Shown: positions 39,722 to 49,673 of the stretch, piece after piece
Numbering within the stretch: position 1 is the first letter of the stretch
How the letters are laid out: each line of letters begins with the position of its first letter
Source: Gemmatimonadaceae bacterium
GTDB taxonomy: Bacteria; Gemmatimonadota; Gemmatimonadetes; Gemmatimonadales; Gemmatimonadaceae
Assembly (NCBI GenBank): GCA_016742275.1
Contig: JACVCD010000013.1
Span: forward strand, 83,473-147,472
Direction: 5' to 3'
Length of the DNA stretch: 64,000 nucleotides
Made by a program: the position numbers and the translations under genes
The notes under the pieces: generated by a model
The model's database searches: none
What the model saw: the letters and a program-made list of their open reading frames with translations, nothing else
Told to the model about the DNA's origin: nothing

Positions 39722-41274
39722 TGTCCAACGCCAGCACCAGTCGCATCCTTATTCTCGATTGCGGATCCCAGTTCACGCAGCTCATCGCTCGCCGTGTGCG
39801 CGAAGCGCGTGTGTACTCGGAGATCCATCCGCCAACGGTTTCCCTCGACTGGATTCGTGAGTGGAAGCCTACGGGCATCATCTTGTCCGGCGGACCGAGT
39901 TCAGTCACTGATGTCGGCGCGCCGACGATTGCGCGTGAGTTGCTCGATGTGGCTCCGGTCCTTGGGGTATGCTACGGGATGCAGCTGATCGCGCACCTTG
40001 AGGGTGGTGCGGTGGTTGGTGGTGGCCGTCGCGAGTATGGTCGTGCTGAGGTGACCGTAGACGAAGCGGCGGGCATGTTCACGGGCTTCGATGTCGGTGA
40101 GAAGACCACCGTGTGGATGAGCCACGGTGATCATGTGGAAGCAGTGCCGCCGGGGTATGTGGCCACCGCGCACAGTGGCAATACCTGTGCGGGCTTCCGT
40201 CATGAGTCCAAGCCGATTCATGCCGTGCAGTTCCATGCCGAAGTACATCACAGTGCGCGCGGTGCCGATATTATCGGGAACTTCCTGTTTACGGTGTGTC
40301 ATTGCACGCCAGACTGGACGCCTGGTCATTTCATCGATCAGGAAGTCGCGCGTATTCGCGAACTGGTTGGTGAGAAGCAGGTTATCTGCGGTCTGTCCGG
40401 TGGTGTGGATTCGAGCGTGGCCGCGGCTCTGGTGCACAAGGCGATCGGCGATCAGCTCACCTGCATCTTCGTCGACACTGGTCTCCTGCGCCTGCATGAG
40501 CGCGAGCAGGTGGAGCGCACGATGGGTGCGCACCTTGGTATCCGCCTGATCACGGTGCGCGCCGAGGAGCGGTTCCTCACGGCGCTGGCCGGTATTGGTG
40601 AGCCCGAGCGCAAGCGAAAGGTCATCGGTGAGCACTTCATCCGGGTTTTTGAATCCGCATCTGCGGAAGCCGGCAAGGATGCGGCGTTCCTGGTGCAGGG
40701 CACGCTGTACCCCGATGTCATCGAGTCGGTGAGCGCAACCGGCGGCCCGTCGGCCACCATCAAGACGCACCACAATGTGGGCGGCTTGCCGAAGGACATG
40801 AAGTTCGCGCTAATCGAACCGTTGCGTGAGTTGTTCAAGGACGAAGTACGCAATGTTGGGCGTGAGCTTGGCCTGCCGGAGGAAATGGTTGGCCGCCACC
40901 CATTCCCGGGTCCTGGCCTCGCGATTCGTGTGCTTGGTGAAGTCACGCCGCATGCACTCGATGTCCTGCGCCGAGCTGATGCGATTTATCTCGAAGAAAT
41001 TCGTGCCGCAGGTCTCTATCCGGATATCTGGCAGGCGTTCGCCGTATTTCTGCCGGTGCGTTCGGTTGGTGTCATGGGTGATGGACGCACGTACGAACAC
41101 GTCATTGCATTGCGTGCCGTCACCAGCACGGACGGCATGACGGCCGACTGGTATCCGTTCCCGCACGACGTGCTCGGCCGCATCTCCAATCGCATCATCA
41201 ACGAAGTGGATGGCGTCAATCGTGTGGTGTATGACGTCAGCTCCAAGCCGCCAGCTACCATCGAGTGGGAGTGA
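39721..41274 (+). CDS. guaA: GMP synthase (glutamine-hydrolysing)
   Basis: This 517-residue enzyme converts XMP to GMP. The N-terminal glutaminase has the nucleophile in [11 protein letters not shown] and AVQFHAEV with the catalytic His; the usual HPE appears as HAE. The PP-loop ATP site is [15 protein letters not shown]. The C-terminal dimerisation domain has [25 protein letters not shown] and KPPATIEWE. It sits two regions away from the purine cluster at 52-60 kb. Confidence 0.96.
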   Translation: MSNASTSRILILDCGSQFTQLIARRVREARVYSEIHPPTVSLDWIREWKPTGIILSGGPSSVTDVGAPTIARELLDVAPVLGVCYGMQLIAHLEGGAVVGGGRREYGRAEVTVDEAAGMFTGFDVGEKTTVWMSHGDHVEAVPPGYVATAHSGNTCAGFRHESKPIHAVQFHAEVHHSARGADIIGNFLFTVCHCTPDWTPGHFIDQEVARIRELVGEKQVICGLSGGVDSSVAAALVHKAIGDQLTCIFVDTGLLRLHEREQVERTMGAHLGIRLITVRAEERFLTALAGIGEPERKRKVIGEHFIRVFESASAEAGKDAAFLVQGTLYPDVIESVSATGGPSATIKTHHNVGGLPKDMKFALIEPLRELFKDEVRNVGRELGLPEEMVGRHPFPGPGLAIRVLGEVTPHALDVLRRADAIYLEEIRAAGLYPDIWQAFAVFLPVRSVGVMGDGRTYEHVIALRAVTSTDGMTADWYPFPHDVLGRISNRIINEVDGVNRVVYDVSSKPPATIEWE

Positions 41275-41287
41275 CAGGGAGACCCGC

Positions 41288-41611
41288 ATGTCGGACATCC
41301 AGATCGTCAAGCAGGTAGAGGGATCACGCGGCCGTTATGTCGCAACCGTGAGTGGACACGAGGGTGAAGCCGAGTTGGTTTTCACTGTGCGTAGTCCGCA
41401 GCTGATCAGTGCCGATCACACGGGTTCCCCGGACACGCTGCGCGGCACTGGTGCGGCGGCAGCGTTGGTTCGCTACCTGATTGATGATGCCCGGGCCAAC
41501 GGGTTTCGGATTATTCCGCGCTGCCCGTATGTGCGTGCGCAGTATCAGCGTCATCCCGAGTGGCAGGATGTCATGACTCTCCCGCCTGGTCATACGCCAG
41601 ACGATGCGTAA
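41288..41611 (+). CDS. Small GNAT-like N-acetyltransferase (COG2388/YjdJ type)
   Basis: This 107-residue protein matches the minimal GNAT family: ADHTGSPDTLRGTGAAAALV (acetyl-CoA P-loop, R-G-x-G) followed by DDARANGFRIIPRCPYVRA and QRHPEW. The ATG at 41288 comes 13 bases after guaA. The acetyl acceptor is unknown. It is followed nine bases later by the pirin gene. Confidence 0.85.
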   Translation: MSDIQIVKQVEGSRGRYVATVSGHEGEAELVFTVRSPQLISADHTGSPDTLRGTGAAAALVRYLIDDARANGFRIIPRCPYVRAQYQRHPEWQDVMTLPPGHTPDDA

Positions 41612-41620
41612 GACAGGACG

Positions 41621-42556
41621 ATGAGCTGGAATCCGGCGCTGGAACCAGGTTGCCCCGACCTGGTTGGCGTTGATGCGATCGAAACGCTCATTGTGCCGCG
41701 TGCGCGCGACATCGGGGACTTCGAAGTGCGTCGCGCGTTGCCTGCACCCAATCGGCAGATGGTGGGCCCGTTCATCTTCTTCGATCAGGCGGGTCCTGCG
41801 GAATTGCTGACGGGTCGTGGAGTAGATGTGCGCCCACATCCGCATATCGGTCTCGGGACGGTCACTTATCTCTTTCAGGGTGAGTTTCACCACCAGGATA
41901 GCATTGGCACCAATCAGGTCATCACGCCTGGCGCGGTGAACTGGATGGTGGCAGGGAAGGGTGTCACGCACTCCGAGCGCACTCCAGCGCTCAGTCGCAA
42001 TCATCCCAATCGTCTGTTCGGTATTCAGACGTGGATTGCGCTTCCTGAGCAACACGAAGAGATCGATCCGACGTTTTCCCATCACGCTGCGGACACGCTG
42101 CCCGTGATTTCCGACGCCGGTGTTTCTGTTCGACTGGTGTTGGGACGCGCATATGGAGAGGAAGCACCAGCGCGTCTCTTGTCCGATGCGTTCTACGCGG
42201 ATGTCACGCTTGAGCCACACGCGCGATTGCCATTGCCAACAGATCACGAAGATCGTGGCATTTACGTTGTGGAAGGTTCGATCACGGTAGCCGGGCAGCA
42301 ATTCGATGCACAGCGCATGATGGTGTTTCGGCCGGGTGATGCGATCACGGTGGCGGCCGGCGCGCAGGGCGCGCGTCTCATGTTGCTTGGCGGCGCTACC
42401 CTGAATGGTCCGCGTTACATCTGGTGGAACTTCGTGTCGTCGCGGCGCGATCGCATCGAGGAGGCCAAGGAAGACTATCGTCGCGGTCTATGGGGGCAGG
42501 GGACATTCGATTTACCTCCAGATGATCGCGACGAATTTGTGCCGTTACCGGATTGA
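41621..42556 (+). CDS. Pirin-family cupin protein
   Basis: This 311-residue bicupin has the pirin metal-ligand pattern: VRPHPHIGLGTVTYLFQGEF, HHQDSIG and GKGVTHSERTP. VGPFIFFDQAGPAELL precedes it. LFGIQTWIALPEQHEEIDP, and a second cupin with GIYVVEGSI, follow. Pirins bind Fe or other metals; some have quercetinase activity, others regulate metabolism. The role here is unknown. It ends 19 bases before the convergent pentapeptide gene. Confidence 0.9.
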   Translation: MSWNPALEPGCPDLVGVDAIETLIVPRARDIGDFEVRRALPAPNRQMVGPFIFFDQAGPAELLTGRGVDVRPHPHIGLGTVTYLFQGEFHHQDSIGTNQVITPGAVNWMVAGKGVTHSERTPALSRNHPNRLFGIQTWIALPEQHEEIDPTFSHHAADTLPVISDAGVSVRLVLGRAYGEEAPARLLSDAFYADVTLEPHARLPLPTDHEDRGIYVVEGSITVAGQQFDAQRMMVFRPGDAITVAAGAQGARLMLLGGATLNGPRYIWWNFVSSRRDRIEEAKEDYRRGLWGQGTFDLPPDDRDEFVPLPD

Positions 42557-42575
42557 TCGTCTATGGCGCGTTGGT

Positions 42576-43313
42576 TCACTCGACGTGCACGTCGATTCCC
42601 AGCGCCAGGAGCAGAACGTGTTGCTGATCGGACGAGATCTTCATGTCCTCAAAGCTACTGAGGGTCATGAGATTGATTCCCGCGATCTCCGCGCCGCGTA
42701 GGTCGGCGCGGGCCATGCGGGCGCCATCGAGTGACGCCCGGGTAAAGTCGGCGCCACGCAAGTCTGCGCCTTCCAGATCGACCTGATGCATGACGGCTTC
42801 ACGAAAGCGGCAATCACGCCAATCACACTCCGGTGCCTTGAGCCCGGCCAGATTGGCGAACTCAAAATTGCAATCGGTCATCCATCCCGCTGACTTGACG
42901 ACCTTGCGGGAAAAACTTCGCGAAAAGTCGGATCGAACCAACGCGCTGCCACGCAGATTACAGCCCTCGATTCGAACGGAATACATGTCGCACCGTTCGA
43001 ACTTTGCGAACGAGAGATTGCAGCGTTGAAAGCGCGTCTGCTCCATGCGCGTGAGAGGAAAATGGGCACCGGTGTGCCCATCCTCGTCTGTGAAGTCGCA
43101 GTCGAGGAACTGCGCATCGCGGAACTCGACCTTTGCGAAGTGGCAGCGGACGAACTGACACCGGAGGAACCGGACCGACTCGCAGGTGGTGCCGGCAAGA
43201 CGCACATCGCGTAGCACGCACTCCTCGAATACGGCGCCGGTGAGGTCCAGATCGGCAAAGTTCGCATGCGACAGATCTTCGCCGCGTATGATGACTTCGG
43301 GCTCGAGCTTCAT
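42576..43313 (-). CDS. Qnr-like pentapeptide-repeat protein
   Basis: This 245-residue protein is built almost entirely of A(D/N)Lxx pentapeptides (for example GADLRGADFTRASLDGARMA), a right-handed beta-helix. The layout resembles chromosomal Qnr proteins: a Cys/Phe-rich first coil set, a non-repeat break (SFSRKVVKSAGWMTDCNFEF, compare the Qnr hinge region), a second coil set, and a C-terminal D-x-K-I..DQQ..LL..LGI dimerisation-like segment. Qnr proteins mimic DNA and protect gyrase from quinolones. Whether this one does is inference. It is transcribed divergently from the amidohydrolase, and the 3' end contains a 16-bp palindrome (42580-42595). Confidence 0.8.
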   Translation of the reverse strand: MKLEPEVIIRGEDLSHANFADLDLTGAVFEECVLRDVRLAGTTCESVRFLRCQFVRCHFAKVEFRDAQFLDCDFTDEDGHTGAHFPLTRMEQTRFQRCNLSFAKFERCDMYSVRIEGCNLRGSALVRSDFSRSFSRKVVKSAGWMTDCNFEFANLAGLKAPECDWRDCRFREAVMHQVDLEGADLRGADFTRASLDGARMARADLRGAEIAGINLMTLSSFEDMKISSDQQHVLLLALGIDVHVE

Positions 43314-43426
43314 GATGATCAGAACGGTGACGGGCTGACGTGTCCTGCAATATCGCGTTATCCTCGTTGCAGCACGATATGTCGCCCGTCCTGACGAAGC
43401 CCCTCCTCATTCACCGGACACGCACC

Positions 43427-44980
43427 ATGCCGTTCTCCTCGCCGGCGTTCCCCTTGTCGCTGCCCGTCATTCCCCGCGTAGGCCGTAGACTGCTGTTGTC
43501 GCTTGGCGCCATGCTGATAGCTACCGATCTGCTGGGGGCGCAGACGGCTTCAGCGCCTACGCACGGCGTACGCCCGCGCCGACTCGCCATTCGTGGCGCG
43601 ATTGTCGTGGAAGGCAATGGCACGCCGGCGGAAGGGCCAAAGGACATCATCATCGAAGGCAATCGGATCACGCAGATCGTGAGTCTCGATCCGGTGGCCA
43701 TTCGCAATGGCACCGCGCGGCGTCCGGCGGCCGATGTCGAAATCGATGCGACTGGCAAGTACGTGGTACCCGGGCTCATCAACCTGCATGGTCATGTGCA
43801 GGATGAGCGTGCCGGAATCGCGCAGCCGCTGGAGTATCAGTTCAAGCTGTGGCTTGGCATGGGCGTGACGACGGTGCGTGACGTTTCGAGTGAAACACCC
43901 AAGACGCTGCAACTCCGTGCGCGCAGTCTCGCGGGCGAGGTCATGGCACCGCGTTTCTACGTGTACGCGCGCTACGCCTATATGCCGGTGCCACGCAATG
44001 AGGCTGAAGCGCGTCAGCGCGTGCGTGACCTCAAGGCCCAGGGGGTGGATGGGCTCAAGCTCTTCGGCATGGACAAGGATGTGTATGGTCCCGTGCTCGA
44101 CGAATCCCGCAAGCAGGGTCTACGCGTTGCACACCACATGGCCGTTGATGAAACCAATGCACTTGATGCTGCGGCACATGGTTTGACATCCATCGAGCAC
44201 TGGTATGGCGTGCCTGATGCAGCCATCCCCGATGGCGTGCAGAACTTTCCTTCCAACTTCAACTATGCTGACGAGGGCATGCGCTTTCGTCTTGCTGGCC
44301 GTTTGTGGCGAGAAGCGGATCCTGCCCGACTGCAGGATGTGCTGAAGGCCATGGTGAAGGGCGGTGTGGCGTGGAACCCGACTCTCGATATCTATGAAGC
44401 CAGTCGTGACCTGCAGCGCGCGGAAACGCAGCCGTGGTATGCCGAATACCTGCATCCGACACTCGAGAAGTACTTCCGTCCGGATCCGTCGAATCATGGT
44501 TCGTACTTCGCCAACTGGAGCAGCACCGACGAGGTCTTCTGGAAGGAAAATTATCGGATCTGGTTTCAGGCGGTCCGGGATTTCGAGCGTCTTGGCGGAG
44601 TAATCGGCGCTGGTGAAGACGCAGGCTTCATCTATCAGGTCTACGGCTTTGGACTCATTCGCGAGCTTGAGCTGCATCAGGAAGCGGGATTCCCGCCACT
44701 CAAGGTGCTTCAGCACGCGACGGCAAACAACGCGGCAATTCTTGGTGAAGGACAGCAGCTTGGTCGCGTACGACCAGGGTATCTGGCCGATCTAGCGGTA
44801 GTGAATGGCAACCCGCTGGAGGATCTCAAGGCCTTCTATCCGCCTCGTGCAGATGCCGCAGCGGGACCTGGCGGCGGCGTTGCATGGACCATCAAGGATG
44901 GTATCCCGTACGACGCGCAGCGCCTGTTGCGCGAAGTGCGTGAACTCGTGCGCGGCGCCAAGGGGAACGCCGCGCGTTGA
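43427..44980 (+). CDS. Secreted amidohydrolase-superfamily protein
   Basis: This 517-residue imidazolonepropionase/prolidase-like amidohydrolase (COG1228 type) has a signal peptide (RRLLLSLGAMLIATDLLG, cleavage after GAQ). Metal-site elements visible are LINLHGHVQDE (HxH), a central KLFGMDKD lysine region, LRVAHHMAVDE, LTSIEHWYG and VIGAGEDAG. ADVEIDATGKYVVPGL is the usual strand before the HxH. The frame is open to 43340, but the ATG at 43427 places the signal peptide correctly. The substrate is unknown, possibly a dipeptide or cyclic amide. Confidence 0.82.
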   Translation: MPFSSPAFPLSLPVIPRVGRRLLLSLGAMLIATDLLGAQTASAPTHGVRPRRLAIRGAIVVEGNGTPAEGPKDIIIEGNRITQIVSLDPVAIRNGTARRPAADVEIDATGKYVVPGLINLHGHVQDERAGIAQPLEYQFKLWLGMGVTTVRDVSSETPKTLQLRARSLAGEVMAPRFYVYARYAYMPVPRNEAEARQRVRDLKAQGVDGLKLFGMDKDVYGPVLDESRKQGLRVAHHMAVDETNALDAAAHGLTSIEHWYGVPDAAIPDGVQNFPSNFNYADEGMRFRLAGRLWREADPARLQDVLKAMVKGGVAWNPTLDIYEASRDLQRAETQPWYAEYLHPTLEKYFRPDPSNHGSYFANWSSTDEVFWKENYRIWFQAVRDFERLGGVIGAGEDAGFIYQVYGFGLIRELELHQEAGFPPLKVLQHATANNAAILGEGQQLGRVRPGYLADLAVVNGNPLEDLKAFYPPRADAAAGPGGGVAWTIKDGIPYDAQRLLREVRELVRGAKGNAAR

Positions 44981-44993
44981 GTATATTTCTGAC

Positions 44994-46358
44994 GTGAGTT
45001 CAGCACTACCTAGCAGAGATTGGCGCGACGATCTGCGTGACATGGCGCAGGTCGCCGCTCCCATTGTTCTCATCAATCTTGGTATTCAGGCCATGGGCGT
45101 GGTGGACACGCTCATGGTCGGCCATCTGGGTGGCGCGGCAATCGCCGCCGTGGCCCTTGGCAATTTCTACTTCTTCAACGTCAGCGTTTTTGGCATCGGG
45201 CTGTTGTTCGCCCTCGATCCCGTTGTCGCGCAGGCGGTGGGCGCCGGTGACCATACGGCTGTGGCGCGTGGTGTGCAGCGTGGACTTGTTCTCGCTGTTG
45301 GTGTGGCATGTCTGGTCATGCTGGCGCTGATACCGGGTGAGTGGGTGCTTGGCACACTCGAGCAGCCACCCGAGGTGGTCAAGGAGACCGCTGTGTACGC
45401 ACGGCGTCGTCTGCTTGGTGCGCTGCCATTCTTTGTGTTCAGCGTGTTTCGCCAGACACTGCAGGCCATGGGGCCGACACGCCCCATCATTGCGGCTGCC
45501 CTCGTGGCCAATGTGGTGAACGTGCTGGTGAACTGGCTGCTCATCTACGGCAACGCTGGATTTCCCGCATTGGGCGTAGAAGGGTCAGGTTATGCCACCG
45601 CCATCTCGATGTGGGTTATGGCGGCGGTGCTGATGTGGCTTGGCTGGCCGCTGCTGCGTGACACCGTGCGACCATGGCGCCGCGATGTGCTCGAGCGTGC
45701 TCCCATGTTGCGCATGCTGCGAATCGGTGCGCCGATCGGCGTGCAGTGGTTCTTCGAGAGTTTTGCTTTTGGTCTTACTGCGCTGTTCATGGGGTGGATC
45801 GGTACGGCGTCATTGGCTGGGCACGAAATCGCACTCAACATGGCGGCTATGACCTTCATGGTACCGCTGGGAATCAGCGGCGCCGCCGCAGCGGTGGTTG
45901 GACGAGCGATCGGACGAGGTGATCAGGCAGCCGCGCAGCGTGATGCATTGGCGGCCATTGTCTGTGGTGTGGGCTTCATGAGCATCAGTGCCGTGGTATT
46001 CATTTTCGCCCCCGAATGGCTGGCCACCCGGTACACGACGGAGGCGGCTACGGTCGCTGTTGCTGTTGCCCTCATACCATTGGCGGGGTGGTTCCAGGTG
46101 TTCGATGGTCTGCAGGCGGTCACGAGTGGTGTACTCCGGGGGGCAGGAGATACACGAGTTCCGGCGGTGCTGCACATGGTGGCATTCTGGGGAATTGGAA
46201 TCCCACTTGGGTATGTGTTGGGTTTTCACACCGACTGGCGTGAACGCGGGTTCTGGCTCGGGCTAGTTGCCGGGCTCGCGGCTGCTGCCGTCCTGCAGAG
46301 CGCCCGGGTATGGAAACGGCTGCGGGCACCATTGGCTCGGGTCGTGGTTGATCCCTAG
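44994..46358 (+). CDS. MATE-family multidrug exporter
   Basis: This 454-residue polytopic protein has about 12 TM helices. It shows the MATE hallmarks MGVVDTLMVGHLGGAAIAAV in TM1-2, LLFALDPVVAQAVGAGD, the second-half repeat FGLTALFMGWIGTASLAGHE and GISGAAAAVVGRAIGRGD. Such proteins export cationic drugs using Na+ or H+. The start is GTG at 44994, 13 bases after the amidohydrolase; earlier in-frame codons overlap that gene. Confidence 0.92.
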   Translation: MSSALPSRDWRDDLRDMAQVAAPIVLINLGIQAMGVVDTLMVGHLGGAAIAAVALGNFYFFNVSVFGIGLLFALDPVVAQAVGAGDHTAVARGVQRGLVLAVGVACLVMLALIPGEWVLGTLEQPPEVVKETAVYARRRLLGALPFFVFSVFRQTLQAMGPTRPIIAAALVANVVNVLVNWLLIYGNAGFPALGVEGSGYATAISMWVMAAVLMWLGWPLLRDTVRPWRRDVLERAPMLRMLRIGAPIGVQWFFESFAFGLTALFMGWIGTASLAGHEIALNMAAMTFMVPLGISGAAAAVVGRAIGRGDQAAAQRDALAAIVCGVGFMSISAVVFIFAPEWLATRYTTEAATVAVAVALIPLAGWFQVFDGLQAVTSGVLRGAGDTRVPAVLHMVAFWGIGIPLGYVLGFHTDWRERGFWLGLVAGLAAAAVLQSARVWKRLRAPLARVVVDP

Positions 46359-46478
46359 TCGTTTGTACCTCGCGTCCACGGCAGGCGTGCGTTTGGTCAC
46401 TGGAAGTTCCGCGGTGTGATGACCGGGACTCTCGCAGGACTGGACGCTCAGTCTGCTGTGGCGTAGCGTTGGCCCCAG

Positions 46479-49067
46479 ATGCAATTCCTTCCTGTCCTTC
46501 TGCGTTCAGGTGTGCGCCGACAGCTCGTCCTGCTGGCACTCGCCCTCACGCTTCCATTGGCCATCCTGGCGATGGTGCGCGCCTTCGAGCGCTCCCATCG
46601 CGAACGGGACGAACTGGCAGATCAAGGTCGTCGCGCGGCTGTGCGTGCGACCCAGTTACTCGATGACGATATCAATCGTGCGCGATTGTTGTTGGCCGGC
46701 GCTTCCCGCATTCTCGATCCGCGTGATTCCCCAGCGCAGAACGATTCGCTGATCACGGCGATTTTCAGTGATGCGGCATCGGGCTTCAGCAATATCTGGT
46801 TGTCTGATGTCGACGGGACTGTGCGCGGAACGCTCATTCCGCTTCCGCAGTTTCGTGAGAATCCGTCACTTGGCACGGCGGCATACTTCGCAGACGTCAA
46901 GCGCTCTGCCACCTTTACGATCAGTCAGCCCATCCGCTCCATTGTCGACGCGGCCGGGGCATGGGTGATTCCCTTCATGCAGCCCGTGCGTGATGCGCGC
47001 ACCGGACAGATTGTCGGCTACGTGGGCGCCGGATTGCGTATCGATCGCATGGCCGCAGTGCGCTACGTACGTGATCTGCCGCCCAACTCGGTGCTGACCG
47101 TATTGCGGCGTGATGGTCGTGTACTACTTCGCAGTCAGGATCTCGATCATTGGATTGATCGTTCCTTCGCGGACTCGTCGGCGTTCAAGGCGGATCCGAA
47201 ACAGCCGGCCGGTATGTACGAGGTACAGTCGCTTGACGGTACGACGCGTATCGTTGCGCAGGACACGATGCGTACCATCGGAGCAATGGCGTACATCGGT
47301 ATTCCGGTCAGCGCCACCTTGGCTCTGGTGCAGCGCCAGCTGCGCATCGACCTGCTGGTGGGACTGGTCCTCACGCTGCTCATGGCTGGTGTGGCGCTGT
47401 TCATTGCTTCCCGTATTGCCACGCCGCTTGAAGAAGTGACGGATGTGGCCACTGCACTGGCTCGTGGCGAACGTGATCGTCGAGCCGAGGTGCAGGGAAC
47501 GGCGGAAGTCGTGGCACTGGGACAGGCCATGAATGCAATGGCTGACGCGGTTGCTGATCGTGAGCGTGAGCTTGCGAACAGTGAAGTCCGATATCGTCAG
47601 CTGTTCGCCACCAGTCCGCTGCCTACGCTCACCTGGCGGCTGAGCGACGGACGCATCGAACAGGTGAACGATGCGGCGCGGGCATTCTACGGCGATCGCA
47701 TCGAGCACACGGCCGAATCACGAATCCTTGATTTGTTCGCTGAGGCAGAGCGCGATCGGTTTGCATCACTACCGCTGCCAATGGAAGCCACGACGCTTCG
47801 TGCGGGGCAGTGGCAGCAGATGGATGCGCGTGGAGATCTGCGCACGGTCGAACTGGTGATTGGCCGTCTCGAACAGTTGACTCAGACGCTTGCCGTTGGC
47901 GTGCTACTTGATGTCACGGATCGATTGCGCGCAGAACAGGCACTCGAACTTTCGCGTAGCGCGCTCCGGCAGGCGCAACAGCTCGAAGCATTGGGGTCGT
48001 TCGCCGGTGGTATCGCGCACGACTTCAACAACTATCTGTCGGCGATTGCCACGAACGCCGAGTTGCTGCGCGATGAGCTGTCGCCTGAATCGCCGCAACG
48101 CCGTGAGGCCAGTGAAATTTTGGCGGCCGCGCAGCGCGCCTCCAATCTCACACGACAGATTCTCGTATTCAGTCGCCGGCAAGTCGTGCAGGAGGAACCG
48201 CTCGACATCAACGCCGAGTTGCACGAACTCGAGCATCTGCTGGCGCGACTGGTTGGCGAATCGATCGTCGTCGATGTGGAGTGCGCACCGGATGTTCCGG
48301 TCGTGATGTTCTCGCAGGAACGTTTCGAACAGGTGATGATGAACCTGGCGGCCAATGCGCGCGATGCCATGCCATCAGGCGGGCGTCTCGAGATACGGAC
48401 GAAGCGCAGTACGGATGGTCGCCTGGAACTGACGGTACGTGATACCGGAGCAGGAATTGCGCGGGATGTGTTGCCCCGCATTTTCGAGCCGTTTTTCACA
48501 ACCAAGCCGCGTGATCGTGGCACCGGTCTTGGACTGGCCATGGTCTACAGCATCGTCACGGGCTCACGCGGCGAAATTCGCGTGACCAGTGATCCCGGTG
48601 CTGGTACCACGTTCCGTATTTCCTTGCCCGGCGTAGCTATCGATTCGCCGCGTGTGGCGCGTCAGGAGCCCGAGACGCTGCCACTGCGTGGCCGCGAGCA
48701 TGTGTTGGTGGTGGAAGATGATCCAGCCGTGCGGTCCGCTACGGTGGCGTTGCTGGCGCGAGCGGGCTATCGCGTGTCGGCTGCTGCTGGTGCAGGAGAG
48801 GCCATTGAGTTGCTCACGCAATTGGAGGCGCCACCGCACCTGCTGCTTACCGATGTCATCATGCCGGATGTCTCAGGCCCCGAACTCGTTTCGCGAGTTG
48901 AGGGACGCTATCCCGATATGCGTGTCGTCTTCATGAGTGGCTATGCGGACGATGATACGGTGATGCGTGGCGTGGCCGCCCGGCAGCTGGCATTGGTGGC
49001 GAAGCCATTCAGTGCGAGCGAATTGCTGGGAACCATACGCCGGATACTCGACGCGGCGTCCCCGTAA
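46479..49067 (+). CDS. Hybrid sensor histidine kinase / response regulator
   Basis: This 862-residue protein has these parts in order: TM1 (LVLLALALTLPLAILAMV), an extracytoplasmic Cache-like sensor (about 40-280; SNIWLSDVDGTVRGTLIPLP), TM2 (LLVGLVLTLLMAGVALFIA), HAMP, PAS (about 365-480) and HisKA with His514 in FAGGIAHDFNNYLSAI. An HATPase follows (NLAANARDAMP, DTGAGI, GTGLGLAMVYSIV), then a C-terminal receiver with phosphoacceptor Asp792 (LLLTDVIMPDVSGP). No separate regulator or output domain is adjacent, so the phosphorelay partner lies elsewhere. A terminator overlaps its 3' end. Confidence 0.93.
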   Translation: MQFLPVLLRSGVRRQLVLLALALTLPLAILAMVRAFERSHRERDELADQGRRAAVRATQLLDDDINRARLLLAGASRILDPRDSPAQNDSLITAIFSDAASGFSNIWLSDVDGTVRGTLIPLPQFRENPSLGTAAYFADVKRSATFTISQPIRSIVDAAGAWVIPFMQPVRDARTGQIVGYVGAGLRIDRMAAVRYVRDLPPNSVLTVLRRDGRVLLRSQDLDHWIDRSFADSSAFKADPKQPAGMYEVQSLDGTTRIVAQDTMRTIGAMAYIGIPVSATLALVQRQLRIDLLVGLVLTLLMAGVALFIASRIATPLEEVTDVATALARGERDRRAEVQGTAEVVALGQAMNAMADAVADRERELANSEVRYRQLFATSPLPTLTWRLSDGRIEQVNDAARAFYGDRIEHTAESRILDLFAEAERDRFASLPLPMEATTLRAGQWQQMDARGDLRTVELVIGRLEQLTQTLAVGVLLDVTDRLRAEQALELSRSALRQAQQLEALGSFAGGIAHDFNNYLSAIATNAELLRDELSPESPQRREASEILAAAQRASNLTRQILVFSRRQVVQEEPLDINAELHELEHLLARLVGESIVVDVECAPDVPVVMFSQERFEQVMMNLAANARDAMPSGGRLEIRTKRSTDGRLELTVRDTGAGIARDVLPRIFEPFFTTKPRDRGTGLGLAMVYSIVTGSRGEIRVTSDPGAGTTFRISLPGVAIDSPRVARQEPETLPLRGREHVLVVEDDPAVRSATVALLARAGYRVSAAAGAGEAIELLTQLEAPPHLLLTDVIMPDVSGPELVSRVEGRYPDMRVVFMSGYADDDTVMRGVAARQLALVAKPFSASELLGTIRRILDAASP

Positions 49068-49092
49068 GTTTGGAGACGCCGCGCAGGTTTTT
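49052..49092 (+). terminator. Terminator overlapping the histidine kinase stop codon
   Basis: Arms CGCGGCGTC (49052-49060) and GACGCCGCG (49075-49083) form a 9-bp stem. The kinase stop (49065-49067) lies in the 14-base loop, and CAGGTTTTT follows. It serves a gene convergent with ptsN. Confidence 0.6.
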
Positions 49093-49126
49093 ACGATGTA
49101 TTGCCGAGCGTTTTACGCTCACCAAC

Positions 49127-49579
49127 TTAGACGCGCTTTTCTTCGAGCAATGCCATGAATTCGGCTGGCGATGTCAGCTCGAGCAGTCGCCCAGGCACGT
49201 CACTCTCCTTGCTGAATTGCGCGATCTTTCCGAGCACCGGCAGATACTGATTGGAGACCTCAAGGGGAGGGGCCACAATCAGGAAGAAGAAGTTGACGGA
49301 TTTGTCGTCAATGGCTTTGAAGTCTACGCCGTCGCGCTTGCGACCAAACGCGACCCGGAGCCGGTTGACGACGAGGGAGCGGCAATGCGGAATCGCGATG
49401 CCACGACCGATCCCCGTTGAACCGAGGTTTTCGCGTCGCTTGAGCATCTTGAACAGCATGCCCTCGGATTTCTCATCGAGCTTGAGCAGCCCGATGAGTT
49501 CCTTAAGGATTTCGTCCTTGCTCGTGCCCTGAAGCTCGAGCTGGACCGCATCTTCGGAGAAGAACTCGCGCAGTTCCAT
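49127..49579 (-). CDS. PTS EIIA / PtsN-like protein
   Basis: This 150-residue EIIA of the fructose/nitrogen type starts MELREFFSEDAVQLELQG. The phosphorylatable His lies in GIGRGIAIPHCR, and VNFFFLIVAPP and a C-terminal FMALLEEKRV complete the fold. PtsN usually controls K+ transport and nitrogen-linked functions and often sits next to rpoN; here it does not. No EIIB or EIIC genes are near, supporting a regulatory role. The ATG at 49579 is preferred over an upstream in-frame start at 49615. It diverges from dusB across 94 bases. Confidence 0.85.
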   Translation of the reverse strand: MELREFFSEDAVQLELQGTSKDEILKELIGLLKLDEKSEGMLFKMLKRRENLGSTGIGRGIAIPHCRSLVVNRLRVAFGRKRDGVDFKAIDDKSVNFFFLIVAPPLEVSNQYLPVLGKIAQFSKESDVPGRLLELTSPAEFMALLEEKRV

Positions 49580-49673
49580 AGCCTCGTATGGTAACACCGG
49601 AACGCCCTGAGTCAAACGGTTTTTGGCACTCCGTGCGTTGCCTCATTTTCTTGGGACGACTAGCTTCAAGTGT

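Noticed and set aside
42580..42595. 16-bp perfect palindrome TCGACGTGCACGTCGA
   Set aside because: It encodes the last residues (IDVHVE) of the pentapeptide protein, has no T-run and is adequately explained by coding constraint.
43340..43426. N-terminal extension of the amidohydrolase
   Set aside because: It would bury the signal peptide behind 29 hydrophilic residues; the ATG at 43427 is better.
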